Positions 46,640 through 54,288 of a stretch of 60,735 nt of DNA are shown here, piece after piece. The position numbers were made by a program, and so were the translations under genes. Numbering within the stretch: the stretch's first letter is position 1; each line of letters opens with the position of its first letter. The stretch covers positions 1 through 60,735 of the forward strand of contig NZ_JBHLWN010000103.1 in NCBI RefSeq assembly GCF_042432825.1. The letters run 5' to 3'. The notes under the pieces are model-generated. The model did not search any database. It saw only the letters and a program-made list of their open reading frames with translations, and was not told the DNA's origin. Origin of the DNA: Gordoniibacillus chartarius. Its GTDB lineage: Bacteria; Bacillota; Bacilli; Paenibacillales; NBRC-103111.

Positions 46640-46789
46640 AATATCTTCGCGAGTATCGTAGCATACGCCGGAAAACCCCGTAAATTCCTCATTCGGATAA
46701 TCGTTTTCATACGTTTGAAGTAATTTTTATTGCGGCAATCGGGAGATTTCATGCAGGGCAGGCTCGTCCGCGCGGCCTCCTAGCATCAT

Positions 46790-47197
46790 TTACTTGAGAT
46801 AATATATAAACTCCGCACCGGAATGCTCGAGCTCCAGCGCTTTTTTCATATTTTGCATATGCTTTTTCACCGTATTCTCCGAAACGTACAGCTCGCTTGC
46901 GATTCTTCTGATCGAATAATGATTGCAGAGCATGTAGGCGATCTGACGCTGCCGCTCGCTTAATCTTCCGAACGGGCCGTCCGGAACCGCGCGCGCCGCT
47001 TCGGAACGTTCCGCGCCCGTCATCATCCCCGGTTCGCCAGGCGGTTCGCATTCCAGCGTGATGACGACCCGATCGGCCATATCCATCGCCGATAGCTCCT
47101 TCACGATCAAGCTGTGCAAATGGGCCAGCTTCTCCCTCTCTCCTGCGCTGTGAATCCTGGAATCGACAATCAGCCTTAGCTTCCTTGCAGTCATCAT
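46790..47197 (-). CDS. Small LuxR/GerE-type HTH regulator
   Basis: A 135-residue protein with a short N-terminal region of about 70 residues (RKLRLIVDSRIHSAGEREKL...) without receiver or autoinducer domain. A C-terminal GerE HTH follows: LSERQRQIAYMLCNHYSIRRIASELYVSENTVKKHMQNMKKAL. It follows the monooxygenase gene by 29 bp and lies directly upstream of the sbnA Fur box, where S. aureus has no such gene. It may adjust siderophore expression. TAGGAGTGAA supports either ATG of the initial ATGATG. Confidence 0.85.
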   Translation of the reverse strand: MMTARKLRLIVDSRIHSAGEREKLAHLHSLIVKELSAMDMADRVVITLECEPPGEPGMMTGAERSEAARAVPDGPFGRLSERQRQIAYMLCNHYSIRRIASELYVSENTVKKHMQNMKKALELEHSGAEFIYYLK

Positions 47198-47226
47198 TTC
47201 ACTCCTAATCCGTGATCATGGATCTG

Positions 47227-48569
47227 TCAAACCGTCTGCAGCGTTCTGCCTGCCGGACGCTTCAGTCCCATATGCTCTCTGAGCGTCGTTCCTGTGTATT
47301 CCGTACGGAATAAGCCGCGCTTCTGCAGAATCGGCACGACCCGATGGATGAAATCCTCAAAGCCCCCCGGAAAATACGGCGGCATGACGTTAAAGCCGTC
47401 GGCCGCTTCTTCGTTGAACCACTGCTCCATCTGGTCGGCGATTTGCTCCGGCGTTCCGACCGCCGTATAATGCCCGCGAGCGGTGGCCGTGCGCAAAATC
47501 AGCTGACGGATCGTCAAGTTTTCCTTGCGCGCCATATCGACAAACATTTGAAACCGCGCCTTCTGTCCTTTGACCTGATCGATGGGAGGCAAATCCTCCA
47601 GCGGTACCGGGCCGTCCAGCGGGTAACGGAATAAATCGATCTCGAGCGAATTGGACAGCCGAATGAGACCGAATTCCGCCGTCGTCAGCTCCGCCAGCAT
47701 CGCTTCCTTCTCCTTCGCCTCCGCTTCGGTATCGCCAATGATCGGGCTGAAGCCGGGCAAAATATGCAGCTCATTGCGGGACCGCCCGTATTTCGCCATC
47801 CGGTTTTTCAAATCGCTGTAAAAACGCCGTCCCTGCTCCAAAGAGCCTTGAGCCGTAAATACAACCTCGGCCGTTTCCGCGGCAAGCTCCATGCCCGCAT
47901 CGGAGGAGCCTGCCTGCACAAGCACCGGGTAGCCCTGAGGAGATCGAGCGATGTTCAATGGCCCTTTGACGGAAAAATATTTCCCTTTATGGTTTAACGG
48001 GTGAATTTTATGATCGTAGTCGGTAAAGATGCCCGTCTTCTTATCGATCACTAGAGCATCGTCCTGCCAGCCGTCCCATAATCCCTTCATGACGTCTAGA
48101 AATTCTTTGGCCCTCTCATAGCGCGGTCCCCATGGTCCGGATGACGCTCCAGTCCGAAATTCAGGGCCGTCGCATCGCCGACCGAGGTCACGCTGTTCCA
48201 GCCCGCCCGGCCCCGGCTAATATGATCGAGGGAAGCGAGCATACGGGCGGCGTTGAAGGGCTCGCTGTAGGTGGTCGACACGGTACCGATCAGACCGATG
48301 CGCTCGGTTGCGGCGGCAATCGCCGACAGCATCGTCAGCGGCTCCAGTGCGCCGCCGATCTTGTACTTGATCGCCGGGGTCAGGACGAGCGCATCGGCAA
48401 TAAACAGCGAATCCAGCTTCGCTCTCTCGGCGGCTTGTGCCAGCTCGGTATAGTAGCGAATGTCCGTCACCCGCTCCGGGTTCGTATCCGGGTGACGCCA
48501 CGACGCCTCGTGATGGCCTGTGTTGAGCACGAACAAATTCAAATGCATTTGACGTTTCGTTGTCCTCAT
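47227..48569 (-). pseudogene. LLM-class flavin-dependent monooxygenase (NtaA/SnaA/DszA type) broken by a 2-bp insertion
   Basis: The N-terminal frame (48569-48096) has the FMN-dependent family pattern HHEASWRHPDTNPERV, FIADALVLTPAI and LDHISRGRAGWNSVTS, then breaks after HPDHGDR. The C-terminal frame resumes as MKGLWDGWQDDALV, FSVKGPLNIARSPQGYPVLVQAGSS and runs to 47227. Removing one GC from the GCGC at 48121-48124 restores DRYERAKEFLDVMKGLWDGW and one frame of 446 residues, the normal length. FMNH2-dependent enzymes of this group oxidise chelators, sulfonates or siderophore-like carboxylates. GAGGAGG precedes its ATG, 26 bp after the exporter gene. Real mutation and assembly error are both possible. 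Confidence 0.85.
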
Positions 48570-48595
48570 GGGAGCGCCTCCTCGATCTTAAATTC

Positions 48596-49849
48596 TTAAG
48601 TGCGTTCAATGTTCGATACGCCCGATCCGGCATGAGCTCCGTTCGAAGAAGCGGAAGCTTGAGCGCCGGCAAACAGCCCGACCAGCAGCCCTCCCGCCGC
48701 GATCATCGTCCCGTACAGCGCCAGAATCGCTGATGAACCGAGCTCCGCCCCAAGCCAGCCGCTCGCCATCGGACCGGCAATTTGGCCTGTAAACAGAATG
48801 CTTCTTGTCCATCCGAGCCTCATACCGAGCTGTCCGCCCGGGGAGGCGCGGGTCACGATCACAAATACGGACTGCAGCAGCGCGCTGGATGCAAAGCCCT
48901 GCAGGGCCCTGAACGGGAACAGCCACACGCCGCCCGGTGCGAAAGCTTGCATGTAGACAGCCGCTCCGCACAATGCGGCGGCAATCATAAAGTTGCGGTT
49001 CACCGGCGAAGCGTCGTTTCTTCTTCCCCACCATCCCGAAGACAGCCAGACGGAAGCCCAATTGACCGCTTGCAGCATGCCGACCCACAAAGCCGTCTGC
49101 GACGGATCGCCGACATACTGCTTGACGTGCAGCGGCTGCACAGGCAGCAGACCGTATATCGCAAAATTGGCAACAATACCGGCGGATAAATACAGGATTA
49201 CCCGCTTGTCCCCAAGCAGCGAAGTCCACAGCCTGGCGCCCTTGCCGCCTGCAGGCTTCGCGGCAGCAGGCCGTTCGCGGCGGCTCTCCTTCAGCTTCAA
49301 GCAACAAAGCAGCGTCCACAGCAGCAGAACGCCGCCGAGCAGCAGAAACAAGCTGCGGAAGCCGACGGTGCCAAGAAACAGCCCGCCGAGCAGCGGCCCC
49401 AGCATGGAGCCTGCCGCAAGCGCACCTTCCAGCTGCCCGCGCACCCGCCCCTGCTCCTCCGGCCGGGCTTCGGATGCCGCGAACGCGCCGACCGCATCCA
49501 CGACGCCGCCTAGCGCTCCTTGAAGAAAGCGCAGCACGAGCAGCTGGAGCGGCGTCGCCGCCCAGGCCATAGCGGCCAGCACGCAGACGGTGGCCAGAAG
49601 CGCCCTCACGACCATCCATTTGCGGCTGCTCAGATCGCCGAGCCTGCCCCATAACGGCGCCGTCATAGCCGCAGACACAGCCGGCGCAACGAGGCACAGC
49701 CCGCTCCACATCAGGACGGATGACGGATCGTCCTCCCCCAGCTGCTCCACGTAGAAGGGCAGCATGGGCGCGATAACCATCGAGCTAAGCACCGACAAAA
49801 AATGCCCGACCCACAGCAGCCGGAAATTCGTTTTCCATGCGGAGGTCAT
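48596..49849 (-). CDS. MFS exporter, SbnD-like (probable siderophore efflux)
   Basis: The 417-residue protein has about 12 membrane helices. The loop 2-3 signature reads APLWGRLGDLSSRKWMVV and the next region LVLRFLQGALGGVVDAVGAF. It resembles the drug-efflux DHA1 branch that includes siderophore exporters such as SbnD and YmfD. The Fur box at 49937 and location inside the siderophore region support export of the finished siderophore; direct evidence is lacking. The start lacks a strong Shine-Dalgarno site. It heads the operon exporter-monooxygenase-LuxR. Confidence 0.82.
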   Translation of the reverse strand: MTSAWKTNFRLLWVGHFLSVLSSMVIAPMLPFYVEQLGEDDPSSVLMWSGLCLVAPAVSAAMTAPLWGRLGDLSSRKWMVVRALLATVCVLAAMAWAATPLQLLVLRFLQGALGGVVDAVGAFAASEARPEEQGRVRGQLEGALAAGSMLGPLLGGLFLGTVGFRSLFLLLGGVLLLWTLLCCLKLKESRRERPAAAKPAGGKGARLWTSLLGDKRVILYLSAGIVANFAIYGLLPVQPLHVKQYVGDPSQTALWVGMLQAVNWASVWLSSGWWGRRNDASPVNRNFMIAAALCGAAVYMQAFAPGGVWLFPFRALQGFASSALLQSVFVIVTRASPGGQLGMRLGWTRSILFTGQIAGPMASGWLGAELGSSAILALYGTMIAAGGLLVGLFAGAQASASSNGAHAGSGVSNIERT

Positions 49850-49936
49850 CGGGCACGATGGCTCTTATATGTCATCATTTCACCTCGCTTGCATGGTAAC
49901 CGTCCATGAATGAGTCCGGATCGCTATCCGCCAATT

Positions 49937-49955
49937 GATATTGATAACCATTATC
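49937..49955. promoter_or_regulatory. Fur box upstream of the exporter operon
   Basis: GATATTGATAACCATTATC matches the 19-bp Fur consensus at 17 positions. It lies 88 bp before the MFS start and after the ABC ATPase stop, giving this operon its own iron-controlled promoter. Confidence 0.82.
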
Positions 49956-50059
49956 ATTCACGTGGGTTTATACTACCATTTTCCAGCACTGGTGAAAATA
50001 CTCTAAATTGATCATTTTGATTATCCGATCGGAGTAAGAGCGGCGATGGCGCTTCTTCA

Positions 50060-50899
50060 TCAAAACGCTTTAAGCAGCTCGCGAGAGCTCTTCTTCTCCG
50101 GGGCGGACGCGATTACTCTTCCCTTGCCGTGCGGAATGCAGACCGGGGTCCCGAACAAGAGATCGGTACCGATCTCGCACTCCATGCCGAACACCTCGCG
50201 AATCATCGTCTTCGTGACGATCTCTTCCGGAAGCCCCTGAGAATGGACGCCCTTATTGTGAACGGCAATCATATGATGCGCGTACCGGCACGCCAAATTC
50301 AAATCGTGCAGCACCATCACGATCGTCCGCTGTTCCCGCTGATTTAACTCGAACAGCAAATCCAATATTTCCACCTGATGCGCCATATCGAGATACGTTG
50401 TCGGTTCATCCAGCAGCAGCACCTCCGTGTCCTGCGCCAGCGTCATGGCAATCCAAGCCCGCTGCCGCTGTCCGCCGGACAGCGAATCGACAGGCCGCTC
50501 TTTAAACTCCTCCAGATCAGTCACTCGGAGCGCCTGCATGACCTTCCGCTCATCCTCCTCGGACCATTGCTGAAACAGCGTCTGGTACGGGTAGCGCCCC
50601 AGCCGGACCAGCTGCAGCACCGTTAGCCCCTCAGGCAGCGTCGGCCCCTGCGGCAGCACGGCCATCTGCTTCGCCACCTCTTTCGTCGACATCTGCGCAA
50701 TGCTGCGGCCGTTCAGCAGAACGGAGCCTTGCGCCGGCTTCAGCAGACGGGCGAAAGAGCGCAGCAGCGTCGATTTGCCGCAGCCGTTGCTCCCGATCAG
50801 CACGCTGATTTGGCCCCGCGGTATTTGCAAATCCAGATTGTCGATAATGGCGCTGTCTCCATAGCCTAACGATAAAGCCTGCGCAGCCAAAGCATCCAT
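50060..50899 (-). CDS. Iron-siderophore ABC transporter ATP-binding protein (FecE/FhuC-like)
   Basis: A 279-residue ATPase with Walker A GSNGCGKSTLL, Q-loop, signature LSGGQRQRAW, Walker B VLLLDEPTTYLD and H-loop VMVLHDLNLA. It energises the two-permease importer encoded directly upstream in the same operon and closes it. Location between the iron-binding lipoprotein operon and the siderophore genes points to ferric carboxylate siderophore uptake. Confidence 0.94.
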   Translation of the reverse strand: MDALAAQALSLGYGDSAIIDNLDLQIPRGQISVLIGSNGCGKSTLLRSFARLLKPAQGSVLLNGRSIAQMSTKEVAKQMAVLPQGPTLPEGLTVLQLVRLGRYPYQTLFQQWSEEDERKVMQALRVTDLEEFKERPVDSLSGGQRQRAWIAMTLAQDTEVLLLDEPTTYLDMAHQVEILDLLFELNQREQRTIVMVLHDLNLACRYAHHMIAVHNKGVHSQGLPEEIVTKTMIREVFGMECEIGTDLLFGTPVCIPHGKGRVIASAPEKKSSRELLKAF

Positions 50900-50928
50900 T
50901 GCCGTTCATTCCTTTCCTTATCAGGTCT

Positions 50929-51981
50929 TCAGGACCGTCTCTTCTTTACTTTAATCAGCGTGTAGAGAAAAAATGGCGCTCCGATCGCCGCAGTGAACAC
51001 GCCGGCCGGAATATCCCGCGGGGCAAACAGCGTCCGGCCCGCCAGGTCCGCGGCAACGAGCAGAATCCCCCCGACAAGCGCCGAGCAGATCAGCAGCAGT
51101 CCGTGCGCCCCGCCCACCAGCCTGCGCGACAGGTGAGGCGCCATCAGGCCGATAAAGCCAACGCCGCCGACAAAGGCGACCGCCGCCCCGGCTAAAGCCG
51201 CTGCGGTACCGATCAAGGCAAACCGCTGCAGCTGGATGCGGCCGCCGAGCAGCACCGGAAGCTCGTTGCCGAGCACCTGAATGTTCAGCCTCCTTGCCAG
51301 CACGGCCAGCACGGGGATGAGGCCGAGCAGCCACGGGGCAAAAAATTGAACGCCCGTCCAGTTCGCCCCGTATACGGTGCCGGTAATCCAAATTTTCGCC
51401 TGACTGGTCACAAATATCGGGCTAAAGACGAGGAACAGCGTCTTGAACGCCTCCAGCAGCGCGGTTACGCCCAGTCCGATCAATATCATCCGCATCGGAG
51501 ATACCCCATGCTTCCATGCAGCCAAATAAATGAACGCCGCCACCCCAAGCGCTCCGGCAAAAGCAAACAGCGGCAGCCACTGGATGCTCGTCGTGACGTT
51601 GAAAATCGCCAAGTACAGCACTGCCATCATCGCAGCCCCGCTCGTAATGCCGATCACGTCGGGGGAAGCGAGCGGATTGCGGACGACGGCCTGCAGCACC
51701 GTGCCGGACAAAGCCAGCGCCATGCCGGCCATCAGCGCCAGGAGCAGACGCGGCATTCGGAAATTCCAGATGATGTTCGCTTCCATCTCCCCGCTTGCGG
51801 GACCGGCGGCCAGCATCTGCACCGTGCGCCAGGGCGGGATCTGCAGCGTCCCCACGCCGATGCTGATGACGGACAGCGCGATCAGCAGCAGCAGAAGGGC
51901 CGCAGCGATCCAGCCCGCTCTCTTCTCGAATAACGTGGAGAACTTGCCTCCCGGCACCCGAATCGTGACATACCGGCTCAT
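50929..51981 (-). CDS. FecCD-family iron-siderophore ABC permease
   Basis: A 350-residue permease with about ten membrane helices of the BtuC/FecCD fold. RNPLASPDVIGITSGA is the characteristic early loop and VGFIGLMAPHLSRRLVGG the ATPase-coupling L-loop. It pairs with the upstream FecCD gene. Its ATG overlaps that gene's stop by 4 nt. Confidence 0.93.
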   Translation of the reverse strand: MSRYVTIRVPGGKFSTLFEKRAGWIAAALLLLLIALSVISIGVGTLQIPPWRTVQMLAAGPASGEMEANIIWNFRMPRLLLALMAGMALALSGTVLQAVVRNPLASPDVIGITSGAAMMAVLYLAIFNVTTSIQWLPLFAFAGALGVAAFIYLAAWKHGVSPMRMILIGLGVTALLEAFKTLFLVFSPIFVTSQAKIWITGTVYGANWTGVQFFAPWLLGLIPVLAVLARRLNIQVLGNELPVLLGGRIQLQRFALIGTAAALAGAAVAFVGGVGFIGLMAPHLSRRLVGGAHGLLLICSALVGGILLVAADLAGRTLFAPRDIPAGVFTAAIGAPFFLYTLIKVKKRRS

Positions 51982-52982
51982 TTGCCCATCAGCTCCTTTC
52001 GCGCCAAATAAATAAAGAACGGGGCGCCAAGAATGGCCGTCATCACCCCGACGGGCACTTCCTTCGGGAAGGCGACAAACCTTGCGCTAATATCCGCCCC
52101 CAGCAGCAGGGCGGAGCCGAGAACGCCGCAATACGGGATGGTCCAGCGGTGATCGATGCCGACCAGCCCCCTCGCTACGTGAGGGATAATAAGGCCGACA
52201 AAGCCGATCGGTCCGGCTACAGATACCGAGCCCCCCGCAAGCAGGACGACGACAAACAGGGAAAGCAGCTTCACTCGAAACGTATGCTGACCGAGCCCTT
52301 TCGCCACATCCTCGCCGACCGAAATGACATTCATCGCCTTGCCGAGGCTGAGTGCAAGCGCATAGCCTATCGCGAACAAAGGCAGCACCGGCAGCACGTT
52401 GTCCATGCTCCGCCCTTCGACCGAGCCCGCCAGCCAGAGCAGTACGTTGTCCAGCGTTCCTTCGCTGGACACCAATATCGAGGATGAGAAGGATAAGAAC
52501 AAGGCTGACATCGTCGCCCCGGCCAAAGTGAGCTTCAGCGGGGTCATGCCCTCTAGCCCAACCGAGCCTACGAAATAGACGGACACGGCCGCCGCAGCGG
52601 CGCCGCCCAGAGCAAGCCACACGAATTCGCTTTGCGAGGTGACCGAAAAAAAAGCGACTCCCGCCACAATAAAGAAGCTTGCTCCCGCATTGATGCCGAG
52701 TACGCCGGGGGACGCCATCGGATTTCGGGTTAACGCCTGCATCAGCGCTCCTGCCATCGCCAGTGCGGACCCGACCAGCGACGCTACGACGGCCCTCGGC
52801 AGACGGATCCCGCGAATAATGGCATGCTCGTTCGACCCGTCAAAATTCGTATAGGCGTTCCACACGCTCAGCCATGTCGTATCGGCATAGCCGTACACGT
52901 TGCTGGACAAAAACAAGACCGCCACCAGTACCCAGCCCCACAGCAAGCCCAAACCCTTTGACCTGTTCGATTGAAGTATCAT
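51978..52982 (-). CDS. FecCD-family iron-siderophore ABC permease
   Basis: A 334-residue partner permease with TRNPMASPGVLGINAGA and the coupling loop GFVGLIIPHVARGLVG. ATG at 52982 follows GGAAAGG; an in-frame TTG 14 codons earlier is less likely. It follows the binding-protein gene, with a hairpin in the spacer. Confidence 0.92.
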   Translation of the reverse strand: MILQSNRSKGLGLLWGWVLVAVLFLSSNVYGYADTTWLSVWNAYTNFDGSNEHAIIRGIRLPRAVVASLVGSALAMAGALMQALTRNPMASPGVLGINAGASFFIVAGVAFFSVTSQSEFVWLALGGAAAAAVSVYFVGSVGLEGMTPLKLTLAGATMSALFLSFSSSILVSSEGTLDNVLLWLAGSVEGRSMDNVLPVLPLFAIGYALALSLGKAMNVISVGEDVAKGLGQHTFRVKLLSLFVVVLLAGGSVSVAGPIGFVGLIIPHVARGLVGIDHRWTIPYCGVLGSALLLGADISARFVAFPKEVPVGVMTAILGAPFFIYLARKELMGK

Positions 52983-53031
52983 GTGTTGCCGAACCTTTCC
53001 GCCGCCACTGTGCCTCGCAGGCAAAATTCAA

Positions 53032-53063
53032 ACCCGCATCCGTGCCGAAGGACGGAATGCGGG
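53032..53063 (-). terminator. Hairpin between binding-protein and permease genes, likely attenuator or RNA stabiliser
   Basis: ACCCGCAT and ATGCGGGT pair with a CGT/ACG inner stem; on the minus strand TTTGAATTTTG follows. Within an operon such a structure would leave more transcript for the binding protein than for the permeases. Confidence 0.5.
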
Positions 53064-53097
53064 TAAGTTCATCTTCATCTGCAGCGCGGCATCACGC

Positions 53098-54129
53098 TTA
53101 TTTGAGCAAATATTTTTCCAAATCGTCCAGCATCAGATTGGCCGAGATAATACCGCCTGAGGAATTCCAAATGCCGTCATTCACTTTGAACGCCTTGCCG
53201 TTCTTGACCGCATTCAAGTTTTTCCACAGCGTCTCCTCCTGCCATGCCTTCTCGGTCTTCGTCGTAATGCCCTTCTCATCCTCCAGCGTAAAGTAGAAGA
53301 TCACATCGCCGTCCGCATCCGGGATTCGTTCCTTCCCGATAATTTCGGCGAACGTCGGCTTGTCTTGGGAAGCCGGCCGCTGCAGACCGACCTTCTTCAG
53401 AACGCCGCCCGGGAACGTGTCATGGTAATAAATTCTTACTTTATCTTCTATGTAGAAACGGACCAGCGATACCTTCGTATTGATTTTGTCGCCCAGCTTC
53501 TTCCTGAGCTCCTCCGCCCGCTTGTCGAACTCGGCGAGCTTCTTGTCGCCCTCTTCCTTCTTGCCCAGCGCTTCCGCATATACCTTGTAATTGATAAACG
53601 TATCGGAATTCGTTCTTTCGGAGAATACGGTTGGCGCGATGCTCGACAGCTGCTGGTAAATCTTTTCCTGCCGGAGCTTGTTGCCGATAATCAAATCCGG
53701 CTTCAACGCCGCGATCGCTTCGAGGTTCGGCTGGTTCTCATCGCCGACGATCTGAACGCCCTCCAGCTGGTCCTTCAAATGATCGTACATCGGCTTCACG
53801 CCCCATGCCTTCACCATGCCCACGGGCTTGATCCCCAGCGTAAGCGAAGCCTCAACCGCATCGTTCACGAGCACAACGACTCGCTTCGGCGCGGCCGGGA
53901 TCGTTGTGTCCCCCATCGCATGCTTGACGGTATATGACGCACTGGCCGTCGTCTTGGCCTCATTCTTACTTGCCGCAGGCGCTGCAGTGACGGGCGCCGT
54001 ACCCGATGCCGCCGTGCCGGATGCCGCACCCGTAGACGCCGGCGAGCTCGCGCCGCAAGCCGATAGGAGCAGTGCCGTAATCATCAGCAGCAGCGACACA
54101 ACCTGGAATTGCCTTCTCTGTCTTGACAT
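53098..54129 (-). CDS. Iron-siderophore substrate-binding lipoprotein (FecB/FepB family)
   Basis: A 343-residue lipoprotein with signal peptide, lipobox LSAC and an Ala/Ser/Thr-rich linker. The class III periplasmic-binding fold shows KRVVVLVNDAVEASLTLGIKPVG, NLEAIAALKPDLIIGN and APTVF. It should capture the ferric siderophore at the cell surface for the FecCD/FecE importer. The ATG follows GGGAGAGAG. A Fur-like site precedes it, and the next gene upstream, divergent, is the Btr-like regulator. Confidence 0.93.
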   Translation of the reverse strand: MSRQRRQFQVVSLLLMITALLLSACGASSPASTGAASGTAASGTAPVTAAPAASKNEAKTTASASYTVKHAMGDTTIPAAPKRVVVLVNDAVEASLTLGIKPVGMVKAWGVKPMYDHLKDQLEGVQIVGDENQPNLEAIAALKPDLIIGNKLRQEKIYQQLSSIAPTVFSERTNSDTFINYKVYAEALGKKEEGDKKLAEFDKRAEELRKKLGDKINTKVSLVRFYIEDKVRIYYHDTFPGGVLKKVGLQRPASQDKPTFAEIIGKERIPDADGDVIFYFTLEDEKGITTKTEKAWQEETLWKNLNAVKNGKAFKVNDGIWNSSGGIISANLMLDDLEKYLLK

Positions 54130-54154
54130 ATTTGTTTCTCTCTCCCTTTTCTTT

Positions 54155-54173
54155 GATAATGATTCTTGTTATC
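54155..54173. promoter_or_regulatory. Fur-like box in the divergent spacer of importer and Btr-like regulator
   Basis: GATAATGATTCTTGTTATC matches the Fur consensus at 15 of 19 positions, with both outer TGATAA/TTATCA arms intact. It lies 26 bp before the lipoprotein start and about 115 bp before the regulator start, so it may serve both. Confidence 0.72.
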
Positions 54174-54288
54174 ATTTAAAGTGTAGGGCATCGCCGTTCG
54201 TTCGTCCATGTCCTGGTGTATCCGTTTTGATTCACGATTGTATCCTCGACGAGGCTTACGATTATTTCTTATAAGGAGTCCTGTCCTC

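Noticed and set aside
48606..49709. 367-codon alternative frame within the MFS exporter gene
   Set aside because: Out-of-frame shadow rich in Ala/Arg/Gly; the exporter frame has proper helices and MFS motifs.
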